A DNA stretch of 64,000 nucleotides from DATARH01 sp963712835 (GTDB lineage Bacteria; Pseudomonadota; Alphaproteobacteria; ATCC43930; CGMCC-115725), in contig CAVQJJ010000003.1 of the NCBI GenBank assembly GCA_963712835.1, forward strand, positions 1-64,000, given 5' to 3'. The notes beneath the pieces were generated by a model. It made no database searches. It saw only the letters and a list, made by a program, of their open reading frames with translations, and had not been told where the DNA came from. Numbering within the stretch: position 1 is the stretch's first letter; every line of letters begins with the position of its first letter. Both the position numbers and the translations under genes were made by a program. This document shows positions 18,299 to 27,822 of the stretch, piece after piece.

Positions 18299-19581
18299 GA
18301 GAAGAACCTCCCGGATGGTGCGGCGCGATCGAAGCGACGCGCTTGTTGGTGGGTATAGCGTAATCCCTCCGCTTCGGCTCGACCAATGCTTTCGAGGCAT
18401 GAGCGGGGGTTCTCTCGCGCGATGCCCCTTCCCGTCTCGTTCTATGCTCTGGCCTTCGCGTTTCCGGCTCGGCGCTCGCTCGATGGCCGGCCCCCGCCTC
18501 CAGCGAGGCAAGGTCCATCACCCCGGCATCAGCCGGTTTCGCCGTGGCAGCCTCCGCGGACGCGATCGGGTTCAACACGGCGAGGGATGGAGCATGATGC
18601 GGCGGCGCGGCGGATGCCATGACGCGAGCGCTGGCTTTTGGAGGCGGTACGGCGGCTGCTAAGACTGATGAAGTCGGAGGCCGCGGCGGCGCGGTCGCTA
18701 CCGCTGGCGGCGGCGGAGGCGGCATAGTCGCGGCCTCGGCTTTCGGCACGACCGCCGCTACCGCGCTGTTGACCAGCGTCGCGGCCGCTACCGGCGCCTG
18801 AGCCGCGGCGGTTACCGCCATGCCGACCGGCGACGTGTTTTCGGCGAAGGCTGTCCCTAGACGGAACCCGCCATAGTCCGCGCTCGCCTCGTTGGCGTCG
18901 TGGTTGAACGCCAGATTGCCGAAGCGCTCGCCCGCCGGCGCCTGCTTGATGTTCCAGGCCGTGTAGCCGACGGTGCCGTCCCATGCGGTCGAGCCCGACA
19001 GCCAGGCGTATTGCGCCAAGCCCGCGCCCTTGATCTCGGCGCACACCGCGCCGGAACCGTAAACCCCGATCCGGTACGGCGACCTGCCGCCGCCGGCCGC
19101 CGCGAGCCCGGCATTGACGCCGCGGAAATACTGGTCGATCTGGTACAGCGCATCGCCGCGCGCGTTGAAATCGACCGCGAAGTAGATCGCGCTGCCCGGT
19201 GGCTGTCCCACCGCCCGCGCCTGGCGATAGGCGGCCATCGCATCGGTGTAGCCGGAGGCATAGCTGAAGTAGATCGGATTGGTCGAATGCCATTCCCAGA
19301 CGGTGACGATCTTCACCCCGGCGGCCGACAGCGCCCGTGCCTCGCTAGCCGACAGTGCCGGCCAGCGCGATGACGGATCGCGATAATAGCGGGCGACGAA
19401 ATTGAGCCACGGCCGGCCCTGCAGCTCGGCGGCGACATTGCTCGAGTTCGGTCGCCATGTCGATGCCGTGCACGCCGTTGGCTTGCGGCATCGGAACCGA
19501 CGGCAGCGGCGTTGGCTGGGAGGCACAGCCCGCGAGCAGCAATGCCGCAAGCAGCCACGCAAGTTTCGTCAATCGCAACAA
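18120..19581 (-). pseudogene. DUF1906 (glycoside-hydrolase-like) lipoprotein, frameshifted
   Basis: A lipoprotein signal (LLAALLLAGCASQ) starts from TTG 19581 behind a GGGGAG site. It leads to GVHGIDMATEL, the usual opening of the DUF1906 TIM-barrel domain. Near 19445-19455 the frame shifts by one extra base. The domain then continues in the next frame: LNFVARYYRDPSSRWPALS, IYFAVDFNARG, YRIGVYGSG and WNIKQA. A long Ala/Pro-rich tail follows. That frame stays open into the esterase gene to 18120, so the true C-terminus is also unclear. The shift may be inactivation or sequencing error. Confidence 0.6.
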
Positions 19582-19856
19582 CCGTGCTCCCCTGCCCCGC
19601 CCCAAGGCAGCGTCACATTTACCTGTTTCGGCCGAGTTTTTCCACCGACAATTATTGCCGATTACCTGACGTACTAAGGGCGAGTTCTGTGTCCTCTTCG
19701 ATGTCGCAGGCAGAGCGGTCGTTAAACCTTAACGCGATTGCCCGACGATAGGGTAATCCGCGATTATCGCATCCGGCGCCAACCGGCGGAATACGCTACG
19801 CTTTTGCGCCGCGCGCTTTTATTCTTGCCCCAAGCACGCGTCGCGGAGGATAGGCC

Positions 19857-21119
19857 ATGAAGCTGATGTGGTTCCATTTGATGCCCTATACGGAGCTTCC
19901 CGACGATTTCCGCGAGAAGCATCCCTCGGTCTGGGTCGACATCCATTCCTCGCTGTTCGACCCGCGGCGCGCGCATCACATGTACAACGACTTCATGGAC
20001 GAGCTCGAATACGCCGCGGAATGCGGCTTCGACGCGGTCTGCGTCAACGAGCACCATTCGAACGGTTATGGGCTGATGCCGTCGCCCAACCTGATCGCCT
20101 CGTCGCTCGCCCGCCGCACCACCGACACCGCGATCTGCGTGATGGGCAATTCGCTGGCGCTTTACAACCCGCCGACGCGGGTCGCCGAAGAGTTCGCGAT
20201 GATCGACTGCATCTCGGGCGGCCGGCTGATCGCCGGCTTCCCGGTCGGCACGCCGATGGACACCTGTTTCGCCTACGGCCAGAACCCATCGCAACTGCGC
20301 GAGCGTTATTACGAGGCGCACGACCTCGTCATGAAGGCGTGGCAGGAGAAGGACACCTTCGCCTTCAACGGCCGCTTCAACCAGCAGCGCTACGTCAACA
20401 TCTGGCCGCGGCCGATCCAACGGCCGCATCCGCCCGTCTGGATCCCCGGCGGCGGGTCGGTCGAGACCTGGCAGTGGTGCGCGAAGATGGACTACGTCTA
20501 CGCGTATCTGTCGTATTTCGGCTACAAGGACGGCCAGGCGACGATGACCGGGTTCTGGGACGAGATGAAGCGTCTCGGCAAGGATTCGAACCCCTACCGC
20601 GCCGGGTTTCTACAGTTTGTCGGCGTCGCAGAATCGCGCGAACAGGCGATGGAGCTCTACGCCGAGCCGGCGGAGTATTTCTATGGCCGCTGTCTGCGGG
20701 TCGACCCGAAATGGGCGATGCCGCCGGGCTACATCACCGAGGCGACGCAGCGCGCCGGCATCCAGGGCCAGATAGGCCGCGCCGCGAGCCTCAACGCCCG
20801 CCAGGCGGCGCGCGCCACGACCAGCATGGAGGACATCGTCGATCGCGGATACGTGATCATCGGCTCGCCCGACGAGGTCGTAGAACAGCTCACCACCGTC
20901 GCGACCAGCCTCAATGTCGGCCACCTGATGATGCTCTTGCAGTTCGGCAACATGAACAAGGAGCTGGCCAAGTACAACACGCGGCTCTTCGCCGAGAAGG
21001 TGCTGCCGCGGCTCAGCCCCATTCATTCGGAATGGGAGGATCATTGGTGGCCGGAGCCGATGGAGCGCCGCGAGCGCGCCGAATTGCCGTCCTTCGCGCC
21101 GATGCACGCGGCGGAATAG
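19857..21119 (+). CDS. LLM-class flavin-dependent monooxygenase
   Basis: A 420-residue luciferase-like TIM-barrel protein. The opening MKLMWFHLMPY and the motifs EHHSNGYGLMPSPNLIASSLA, AEEFAMIDCISGGRLIAGF and PHPPVWIPGGGS are typical of the bacterial luciferase superfamily that uses reduced FMN or F420. The substrate cannot be told. A PEBP-like secreted protein gene follows 72 bp later on the same strand. Confidence 0.85.
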   Translation: MKLMWFHLMPYTELPDDFREKHPSVWVDIHSSLFDPRRAHHMYNDFMDELEYAAECGFDAVCVNEHHSNGYGLMPSPNLIASSLARRTTDTAICVMGNSLALYNPPTRVAEEFAMIDCISGGRLIAGFPVGTPMDTCFAYGQNPSQLRERYYEAHDLVMKAWQEKDTFAFNGRFNQQRYVNIWPRPIQRPHPPVWIPGGGSVETWQWCAKMDYVYAYLSYFGYKDGQATMTGFWDEMKRLGKDSNPYRAGFLQFVGVAESREQAMELYAEPAEYFYGRCLRVDPKWAMPPGYITEATQRAGIQGQIGRAASLNARQAARATTSMEDIVDRGYVIIGSPDEVVEQLTTVATSLNVGHLMMLLQFGNMNKELAKYNTRLFAEKVLPRLSPIHSEWEDHWWPEPMERRERAELPSFAPMHAAE

Positions 21120-21191
21120 CAAGAGCACGTCAGCACTCACGGACCCTGGCGAACGCAACACCTTGCGAAAACCAATCGGAGGAGCTCCGCA

Positions 21192-21764
21192 TTGAGAAAC
21201 ATCATCGCCGGCCTCGCCATCGCCGGGATCGCCCTGACAACCGCGATGAGCGACGCCCCGGCGCGCGCCGCCGATGTCTTCACGCTGACCTCGCCGGCCT
21301 TCCAGGACAACGGCACGCTGCAGGTCAAGAATGCCGGCGACCGCAAGGAGAGCCCCAATTGCGTCGGCGAGAACGTGTCGCCGCCCTTCGCCTGGTCGAA
21401 CGCGCCGGAGGGCACCAAGAGTTTCGTGCTGCTGATGTTCGACCCCGAGGGCCGCGCCCCGCAGGGCGTATCGCACATGGTGATCTACGGCATCCCGGCC
21501 TCGGTGACCGGGTTTGCCGAAGGCGAGCTCAGCCAGCCCTCCGACAAGTTCGTCGGCGGCAAGAGCACGATGAACATGGCGGTCTATGCCGGCCCGTGCC
21601 CCCCGGCCAATATCGACTGGCATCATTTCATCTTCACGCTGATCGCCACCGACCTCGACCCCAAGGCGCTGCAGCCGGGCCTCACGCGTGAAGAGCTGGT
21701 TCCCGCGCTCAAGGATCATGTGAAGGGCGTCGCCGGACTGATCGGCCGGTTCAAGCACCCTTGA
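21192..21764 (+). CDS. Secreted PEBP-like protein (YbhB/YbcL family)
   Basis: A 190-residue protein with a signal peptide (cleavage probably after ARA-AD near residue 30). The phosphatidylethanolamine-binding-like domain shows the conserved GENVSPPFAWSNAPEGTKSF, the loop DPEGRAPQGVSHMVIYGIP and YAGPCPPANIDWHHFIFTLIA. The start is a TTG at 21192, supported by a GGAGGAG ribosome site 7 bp upstream. Ligand and role are unknown in bacteria; the copy is probably periplasmic. Confidence 0.88.
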   Translation: MRNIIAGLAIAGIALTTAMSDAPARAADVFTLTSPAFQDNGTLQVKNAGDRKESPNCVGENVSPPFAWSNAPEGTKSFVLLMFDPEGRAPQGVSHMVIYGIPASVTGFAEGELSQPSDKFVGGKSTMNMAVYAGPCPPANIDWHHFIFTLIATDLDPKALQPGLTREELVPALKDHVKGVAGLIGRFKHP

Positions 21765-22125
21765 CGCGACGAGGCTTGTCTCATGACGGCGCCGGACGTG
21801 GCGCCGCCAACGGGGATGTCTATGACCTATGACCGCAGCTGAACGATATCCGGCGAAAACACCGCGTCCAGCTCCGTCACGCCTTTCAGCACGATTGTCG
21901 AGCCGTCGCGCAGCGTGATCCTCGTGTCCTGACCGCTGTTCACAAGGTCAGCCCGCACCCGGCCAGGATTATCGGCGGAGGGCAACCTCCTGCGATCGCA
22001 AGATTTCGTGGCGGCGTTAACCATAATCCATTGATCGTAAATCCGCCGCCGCTGGCGGGACAATGTACAAGCGGGCACAACCTGTTTCGACGCGTTACGA
22101 TGTCGTGACAGCGCCGGGGCGCGAC
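21765..22125. other. Intergenic region with one small reading frame
   Basis: This 361-bp gap between the PEBP gene and the convergent CoA-transferase gene holds no full gene. The only frame with recognisable content is the short minus-strand one at 21827-22024. No tRNA, clear promoter or terminator was seen. Confidence 0.5.
21827..22024 (-). pseudogene. Possible C-terminal remnant of an RTX-like protein
   Basis: A 65-residue frame whose last half, DTRITLRDGSTIVLKGVTEL, resembles the end of RTX/Ca2+-binding repeat proteins, which often close with 'D-TITL-GDSITLKGV'. The first half looks like no domain. There is no ribosome site before its ATG. It may be the leftover of a larger secreted-protein gene, or chance. 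Confidence 0.3.
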
Positions 22126-23373
22126 TCAGCGGTCGTTGGTGCGCGTCCGGTCGATGATCCCAGCGCTGCGCAACGCCGCGATCTCCGCTTCGCCATAGCC
22201 CAGCGCGTCGCGCAGCACCGCTTCGGTGTGCTGGCCGAAGGTCGGCGGCGCTGTGACCGGCGGCTGCTTGGCGCCCGGAAATTTGATCGGACGCCCGGCG
22301 ACTTTCATCCGGCCGATTGTCGCGTGCTCGGTCTCGACCACCATCTCGCGCGCCAGCGCGTGCGGGCTCGACAGCGCGGCCGTGACGCCAAGTACCGGCG
22401 AATGCGGCACGTCGGCCTCCTGCAGGCGCTTTTCCCATTCGGCGACGGTTTTCGTCCGGGTCACCTCGGCGATCATCGCGTCCAATTGGTCGCGGTGGTC
22501 GCGCCGCCCGGTCGGGTTCGCGAAGCGTGAGTCGGCGGCGAGGTCGGGCCGCTCCAGCGCCTTGCACAGATTGCCCCAAAATCGCTCCGACAAAACCGCG
22601 ATGATGATCGACCCGTCCGACGCCGGAAAGCTGCCATAAGGGACGATGCTCGGGTGGCTCGACCCCATCGGCGGCGGGTCGTCGCCGGTGATGAAGGCGA
22701 GCTGGGCGAAATAGCCCAGCATGCCGATGAGCCCGTCCAAAAGGCTGATATCGATCAGCCGCCCTTTGCCGGTGCGGTGCCGCTCGTGCAGCGCGGCGAG
22801 GATCGCCTGCGGCCCGAACACGCCGCCCACCATGTCGCCTAAAGGAATGCCGAGCTTCACCGGCATATGGCCGCGCTCGCCGTTGATGCTGAGCGCGCCC
22901 GACAGCGCCTGGGTCACGATGTCGAAGCTGGGTTTGTCGCGCAGAGGCCCCGACAGGCCGAACCCGCTGATCGCGCAATAGATGAGGCCGGGATTGATCT
23001 CGGCCAGCGCCTTGTAGCCGAGCCCCAGCCGGTCCATCACGCCCGGCCGGTAGTTCTCGACCAGGATGTCGGATTTGGCGGCCAGGCGGCGCAGGATTTC
23101 CTTGCCCTGCTCCTGCTGCAGGTCGACGACGAGGCTCTTCTTGTTGCGGTTGATGCCGAGGAAATAGTGGCTCTCGCCGCCGGCAAAAGGCGGGAAATGC
23201 CGCGTTTCGTCGCCGGTTTCCGGCGGCTCGATCTTCAAGACCTCGGCGCCGAGATCGCCGAGGCTTTGCGTCGCGAACGGCCCGGCCAGCACGCGGGTAA
23301 GGTCGATGACCCTGATCCCCGCGAGCGGCCCGGGCCAGGTTTCTTGATTTGGTTCAGTCACATTCACACCCAA
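22126..23373 (-). CDS. CaiB/BaiF family CoA-transferase
   Basis: A class III CoA-transferase of 415 residues that moves CoA between carboxylic acids. Family marks are PLAGIRVIDLTRVLAGPFAT, KIEPPETGDETRHFPP, the loop INRNKKSLVVDLQ, LVENYRPGVMDRLGLGY and SLLDGLIGMLGY, which carries the catalytic Asp. The acid pair (formyl, succinyl, carnitine or other) cannot be read from sequence. A palindromic repeat lies between it and the RidA gene upstream. Confidence 0.92.
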   Translation of the reverse strand: MGVNVTEPNQETWPGPLAGIRVIDLTRVLAGPFATQSLGDLGAEVLKIEPPETGDETRHFPPFAGGESHYFLGINRNKKSLVVDLQQEQGKEILRRLAAKSDILVENYRPGVMDRLGLGYKALAEINPGLIYCAISGFGLSGPLRDKPSFDIVTQALSGALSINGERGHMPVKLGIPLGDMVGGVFGPQAILAALHERHRTGKGRLIDISLLDGLIGMLGYFAQLAFITGDDPPPMGSSHPSIVPYGSFPASDGSIIIAVLSERFWGNLCKALERPDLAADSRFANPTGRRDHRDQLDAMIAEVTRTKTVAEWEKRLQEADVPHSPVLGVTAALSSPHALAREMVVETEHATIGRMKVAGRPIKFPGAKQPPVTAPPTFGQHTEAVLRDALGYGEAEIAALRSAGIIDRTRTNDR

Positions 23374-23379
23374 CTCGTC

Positions 23380-23455
23380 CTTCCCGCGAAAGCGGGAACC
23401 CAGGGCTAGCGACGATCCGATTGCCTTGGGTCCCCGCTTACGCGGGGGAGGCGAT
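23380..23455. repeat. Palindromic repeat of the TTCCCGCGAAAGCGGGAA type
   Basis: The inner palindrome TTCCCGCGAAAGCGGGAA begins at 23381. A second inverted unit, CCCCGCTTACGCGGGG, follows at about 23432. Similar elements are at 27823 and 60521. It sits between the start of the CoA-transferase gene and the stop of the RidA gene. Confidence 0.8.
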
Positions 23456-23473
23456 GAAATTCTGACCCGGCGG

Positions 23474-23836
23474 CTAACCCTTCGCCGCGGTCACCATGAT
23501 CTCGACCAGGATCTCCGGCCGTGCCATATCGGCGCGCACGCAGGCGCGGGCCGGCGGGTTCTCCGGATCGACCCAGGCGTTCCACACCTCGTTCATTTGC
23601 GAGAACAGCGCCATGTCCTTGATCCACAGATTGGCGGTCAGGAGGTTCGACTTGCTGGTGCCCGCCTGCTTCAAATAATCGTCGATCTTGGCAAGTATCT
23701 GCCGGGTCTGGCCCTGGACGTCCTGGGTGGCATCGGAAGCGGTGAGGCCGGCCAGAAAGACGCGATTGTCGTGGATGACGGCGCGGCTCATGCGGGGCCC
23801 GGGTCCCTGTCCGACATCGATGCGGGTGACAGCCAT
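23474..23836 (-). CDS. RidA/YjgF family reactive-imine deaminase-like protein
   Basis: A 120-residue trimeric RidA-fold protein. It carries GPGPRMSRAVIHDNRVFLAG, VQGQTRQILAKIDDYLKQAG and the active-site region PARACVRADMARPEILVEI, whose Arg binds the substrate carboxylate. RidA proteins hydrolyse enamine/imine intermediates, mainly from PLP enzymes. A cystathionine beta-lyase gene is nearby. The ATG at 23836 has an AAGGAGA-like ribosome site. Confidence 0.9.
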   Translation of the reverse strand: MAVTRIDVGQGPGPRMSRAVIHDNRVFLAGLTASDATQDVQGQTRQILAKIDDYLKQAGTSKSNLLTANLWIKDMALFSQMNEVWNAWVDPENPPARACVRADMARPEILVEIMVTAAKG

Positions 23837-23867
23837 GGTTGTTCTCCTTGCTTGGATGGAAGTTGAG

Positions 23868-24251
23868 TCAGCCGGCGGCCTCGTCCGTGAAGTTGACGAC
23901 GCGCTTGCCGAAGGTGTGGATGCCGTAGGTAACGAGCGGCTTGTCGCCGAGCACGCGGAAGCCGTGCACCCGCTCGGCGGGGATCGAGATCGTCACGCCC
24001 GGCTCCATCGCGATGGTGCCGGCCTCGCCGGCGAGCCAGGCCTCGCCCCTGCCGTCGAGCACGGTCAGCACCTCGACATAGGGGTGCGAATGCTCGCGCG
24101 TCGCGTAGCCCGGTTCCGAGGTTTGGATGCCGGTGCGGATCGGGATGCCGGCGCCGTTGTCATCGCCGATCAGCGTGCGATAGGTCGCGCCGCCGGGAAA
24201 CGGCACCACCGGACGCTCGTCCTCGCGGATCACGGTAAGAGGCTCGGCCAT
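23868..24251 (-). CDS. Cupin-domain protein
   Basis: A 127-residue cupin. Motif 1 is EHSHPYVEVLTVLDGRGEAW (His, His and Glu ligands). Motif 2 is EPGVTISIPAERVHGFRVLG, which supplies the last His, so a metal site is likely. The ATG at 24251 follows AAGGAG 9 bp upstream; the longer frame to 24410 has no ribosome site. It is followed 31 bp later by the RidA gene on the same strand, so the two may be co-transcribed. Confidence 0.8.
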   Translation of the reverse strand: MAEPLTVIREDERPVVPFPGGATYRTLIGDDNGAGIPIRTGIQTSEPGYATREHSHPYVEVLTVLDGRGEAWLAGEAGTIAMEPGVTISIPAERVHGFRVLGDKPLVTYGIHTFGKRVVNFTDEAAG

Positions 24252-24312
24252 CGACGGCTCCTTCGAAACTGCGGCGTGACCATAGCACGGTGTGCGCGAT
24301 ATCCTCTTCGCC

Positions 24313-25224
24313 ATGACGCGGCGCCGGCTTTTTTGCATCGTCTGCGCCGCCGTGTTGCTCACGGCGTTCGGTGCCGGCGCGCAGCAGCCGAGCGGGCCAG
24401 CGAACGGCAATTACCTCGGCTCGCGCCTTATGGAGACCGAGCCGCAAGGCCCCTGCCCGCCGGACATCCCCGCCCTCTACCAGGCCTACGAGATCGTTAC
24501 CGGCACCGATATGCGCCAGCGCCCCTGGGGCTTTGCGCAGACGCTGCGCGAGGTGCTGGTCAAGGTGTCGGGCGACCCGCGCCTCAAGACCGACCCGCGC
24601 ACCGCGCCGCTCGCCGAGCGCGCCGCCGATTTTGTCGCTTGCTTCCGCTATGCCGACGAGATGGCGGATGTGCCGCTGCACGACGAGCAGGGCACCTACG
24701 ACCGGCCGTACAAGCTCACCGTCACCTTCGCTCCGGCCAAGATCGACGCGCTGCTGGCGACGCTCGACGACCACCCGTGGCGCGGCGAGCGGCCGGCGGT
24801 CGTACCGGTGTTGCTGGTGCATGGCCGCAAGCCGCCGCCCTATCTGCTGACCGCCGACGCGCCTGCAGGGGCCGAGCAGCGCGGCGCCTTCGCCACGGCC
24901 GCCGGCCAGTTCGGCCTGAAGTTTCGCATCCCCACCAACGCACAACTCGCGGCCTGGGCCGTCACCCTCAACCATTTCCCGTCCGCGCTGCCGCCGCCCG
25001 CCGTACGCGAGGCCCCAAAGGAAGCCATCGTCCTCGGCACGCTCGACTGGAGCGAAACTCTCCCAGGCTGGATCGGCAAATGGCGGATGCGTTGGCACAA
25101 TGTCGATCACGAATGGGCTGTGCGCGGCGTCAATTATGACGCCGCGTTTCGCGACATCGTCGCCGGTGTCGAGCTGATCGCCTCAGGCAACGGCTCGCCC
25201 GACCCCGACCGCGGCGAGCATTAA
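24313..25224 (+). CDS. DUF2066-like exported protein
   Basis: A 303-residue protein with a signal peptide ending near AFGAGA-QQ. The body has the pattern AQTLREVLVKVSGDPRL ... FAPAKIDALLATLDDHPWRGERPAVVPVLLV and then GQFGLKFRIPT. This resembles DUF2066 proteins of unknown function in Proteobacteria. It is divergent from the cupin gene. A GTG 21 bp upstream is an alternative start. Confidence 0.6.
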   Translation: MTRRRLFCIVCAAVLLTAFGAGAQQPSGPANGNYLGSRLMETEPQGPCPPDIPALYQAYEIVTGTDMRQRPWGFAQTLREVLVKVSGDPRLKTDPRTAPLAERAADFVACFRYADEMADVPLHDEQGTYDRPYKLTVTFAPAKIDALLATLDDHPWRGERPAVVPVLLVHGRKPPPYLLTADAPAGAEQRGAFATAAGQFGLKFRIPTNAQLAAWAVTLNHFPSALPPPAVREAPKEAIVLGTLDWSETLPGWIGKWRMRWHNVDHEWAVRGVNYDAAFRDIVAGVELIASGNGSPDPDRGEH

Positions 25225-25238
25225 CGAACGTTCTCCAG

Positions 25239-25326
25239 CCTCACCCCCCACCCAAACCCTCCCCATCCAGGGGGAGCGCTACCTACCGCACTCCTCCCCC
25301 CTGGTGGGAAGGTCGGGAGGGGTAAC
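25239..25326. repeat. Palindromic repeat, CCTCCC/GGGAGG type
   Basis: Complementary arms CCAAACCCTCCCCATCCAGG and CCTGGTGGGAAGGTCGGGAGG flank a less structured centre. It is an intergenic element between the DUF2066-like gene and metC and is related in style to, but not the same as, the CCCGCGAAAGCGGG repeats. Confidence 0.7.
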
Positions 25327-25413
25327 TTTTGGAGCTCGACATTTCGGTCGCCGCCGAAATGAGGTCGATTGTAGGATGAGCCGTCGCTCTCTCGCCTCGG
25401 GACCCCATCGACC

Positions 25414-26610
25414 ATGAAAAACGACGACCGGCCACGCCATTACCGCAAGGACACGCTGCTCACCCATGTCGGCCGCAACCCCGAGGCCAATTTCGGCGTC
25501 GTCAACCCGCCCGTTTATCACGCCTCGACGATCCTCTCGAAGAACATGGCCGAATGGGAGGCGAAGCGCGCCGCGCCGCCCTTTAGCGGGGTGCGCTATG
25601 GCCTGCACGGCACGCCCGGCACCTTTCCACTCGAGGAGCTCTTGGTAAAAATCGAGGGCGGCTACCGCGCGATGCTTATGTCGTCGGGCCTCGCGGCGGT
25701 GACCGCGCCGCTGCAGGCGCTGTTGGGCGTCGGCGACCATTGCCTGATGGTCGACAGCGCCTATGGCCCGGCGCGCAATTTCTGCGAGGGCATCCTCAAG
25801 AAATGCGGCGTCGAAACGACCTATTACAACCCGCTGATCGGCGAGGGCATCGCCCAGCTGATGCGGCCCAACACCAAAATCGTCTATTGCGAGTCGCCCG
25901 GCTCCTTGACCTTCGAGGTGCAGGACATCCCGGCGATCGCCGCGGTCGCGCACCGCCACGGCGCCAAGGTGCTGATGGACAACACCTGGGGCACGCCTTA
26001 CCTATTCCGCTCGTTCGAGCACGGGGTCGACGTGTCGATCCACGCCGCGACCAAATACATTTGCGGCCATTCCGACGTGATGCTCGGCGCGGTCATCTGC
26101 AACGAGGAAAGCTTCCTCACCGTGCGCACCGCGATGGCGCAGATTGGCCATTCGGCGGCGCCCGACGACGTGTTTTTTGCCCTCAGAGGCATGCGCACGC
26201 TGTCCGCCCGCCTCGAACGCCATCAGAAAAACGCGCTTCAGGTCGCCCAATGGCTGCAGACCAGGCCCGAGGTGTCGCGCGTGCTCTACCCGGCCCTCCC
26301 CGAAGACCCAGGTCACGCGATCTGGAAACGCGATTTCCTTGGTGCGTCAGGGCTGTTCGGGGTGGTTTTTAAACCGGCATCGAAGGAACAGGTCTACGCG
26401 ATGATCGATTCGCTCGACCTCTTCGGCATCGGCGCGAGCTGGGGCGGCTTCGAAAGCCTGATCCAGCCGGCCTATCCGCACAACAGCCGCACCGCGACCA
26501 AATGGGACCCAAGCGAGCCGCTCGTCCGCATCCATATCGGCCTCGAAGACCCGCAAGATTTGATGGCCGACCTGGCGCAGGGGCTCGAAAAGCTGAAAAA
26601 GTCGCCGTGA
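25414..26610 (+). CDS. metC: Cystathionine beta-lyase
   Basis: A PLP enzyme of the Cys/Met metabolism family, 398 residues. It cleaves cystathionine to homocysteine, pyruvate and ammonia. The PLP-contact motif MLMSSGLAAVT and the Asp loop MDNTWGTPYLF are present. The Schiff-base lysine is Lys214 in SIHAATKYICGHSD, and YGLHGTPGTFPLEE is typical of the MetC branch. The ATG at 25414 has no strong ribosome site. Confidence 0.88.
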   Translation: MKNDDRPRHYRKDTLLTHVGRNPEANFGVVNPPVYHASTILSKNMAEWEAKRAAPPFSGVRYGLHGTPGTFPLEELLVKIEGGYRAMLMSSGLAAVTAPLQALLGVGDHCLMVDSAYGPARNFCEGILKKCGVETTYYNPLIGEGIAQLMRPNTKIVYCESPGSLTFEVQDIPAIAAVAHRHGAKVLMDNTWGTPYLFRSFEHGVDVSIHAATKYICGHSDVMLGAVICNEESFLTVRTAMAQIGHSAAPDDVFFALRGMRTLSARLERHQKNALQVAQWLQTRPEVSRVLYPALPEDPGHAIWKRDFLGASGLFGVVFKPASKEQVYAMIDSLDLFGIGASWGGFESLIQPAYPHNSRTATKWDPSEPLVRIHIGLEDPQDLMADLAQGLEKLKKSP

Positions 26611-26654
26611 TGACCAGGCGCTGCCGAGCGGGCCGTTAAGAGAAAGGAGTTGCC

Positions 26655-27794
26655 GTGCCGCCCCTCATTCTCTCCTCCGACTCTCATGTGTTCGAGCCGC
26701 CCGACCTGTGGCAGACCCGCATCGACAGGGCGCTCCGCGGCCGCGCGCCGCGCATTGAGCGTATCGACGGCGCCGACGCGGTCGTCGTCGAGGCGGATCA
26801 GGTGCTTTCGGGGATCGGCCTCATCTCCAATGCCGGCGCGCGGTTCGACGCGCCGGAGACGATCTCCGCCCAGGGCCGCTTCGAGGATGTGCACCGCGGC
26901 GGCTATGACCCCGACCAGCATTTGACGGACATGGCGCTCGACGGGGTAGCCGGCGAAGTTCTCTATCCCTCGCAAGGGCTGTTCTACTTCAAGGTCGCGG
27001 ACACGAAGCTGATGTCCGCGATCTTTCGCACCTACAACGATTGGCTCGCGGAGTTCTGCCGCACCGATCCCGCGCGCCTCAAGGGCATCGCGATGATCAA
27101 CCTCGACGACGTCGAGGACGGGATCAGCGAGCTGGAGCGCACCGCCCGGCTCGGTCTTTCCGGCGCGATGATCACCGAATATCCGGCCGAAGACCGGCGC
27201 TACGACCAGCCCGAATACGAGAAGTTCTGGGCTGTCGCCGCGTCGCTCGATATGCCGCTTAGCCTGCACACCGCGACGCGGCGCCAGGGCAAGATCCGCG
27301 GGGTCGGCCCCGGAACGCTGCGCGACGCCAGCAGCCGCGCGACCAAGGCGTTCTATCCGGCGCTGTCGATGTGCGACATGATCTTTTCCGGCGTCTTCGA
27401 GCGGCACCCCCGCCTCACGCTCGCCATCGTCGAGTTCGAGCTGGCCTGGGCTCCCAATGTCGTCACCTCGATGGACTACACCTACCGCGAGCGCCATGGC
27501 GAGGCGATCTACCGCTTCAAGGATGGCCTGCTGCCGAGCGATTTCTTTCGCCGCAATGTCATGTTGAGCTTCCAGGAGGACGCGGTCGGCATTCGCCTGC
27601 GCGACGTGATCGGCGTCGACAACATGATGTGGGGCTCGGACTACCCGCACAGCGAGTCGACGTTTCCGCAATCGCGCAAAATCCTAGCGGAGATCCTCGC
27701 CGGCGTGCCGGCCGACGAGCAGGCCAAGATCGTCGGCGGCAACACCGCCCGCGTCTACGGCTTCGATGCGGCGGCGCTGGCCATCGCGGCCTGA
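26655..27794 (+). CDS. Amidohydrolase-family (amidohydro-rel) protein
   Basis: A 379-residue TIM-barrel protein of the ACMSD-like amidohydrolase-2 group. The opening LILSSDSHVFEPPDLW (with Asp/His for metal) and the closing WGSDYPHSESTFPQS are typical. Such enzymes are usually decarboxylases or hydrolases of aromatic or small acids. The start is a GTG at 26655, with AAGGAG 6 bp upstream. A paralogue at 28988 has the same ends. Confidence 0.85.
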   Translation: MPPLILSSDSHVFEPPDLWQTRIDRALRGRAPRIERIDGADAVVVEADQVLSGIGLISNAGARFDAPETISAQGRFEDVHRGGYDPDQHLTDMALDGVAGEVLYPSQGLFYFKVADTKLMSAIFRTYNDWLAEFCRTDPARLKGIAMINLDDVEDGISELERTARLGLSGAMITEYPAEDRRYDQPEYEKFWAVAASLDMPLSLHTATRRQGKIRGVGPGTLRDASSRATKAFYPALSMCDMIFSGVFERHPRLTLAIVEFELAWAPNVVTSMDYTYRERHGEAIYRFKDGLLPSDFFRRNVMLSFQEDAVGIRLRDVIGVDNMMWGSDYPHSESTFPQSRKILAEILAGVPADEQAKIVGGNTARVYGFDAAALAIAA

Positions 27795-27822
27795 GAACAG
27801 GGCCGGCAAGGATAATTCCTTA

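Noticed and set aside
19868..21691. 607-codon frame spanning the LLM and PEBP genes
   Set aside because: It is a shifted-frame shadow of the two real genes.
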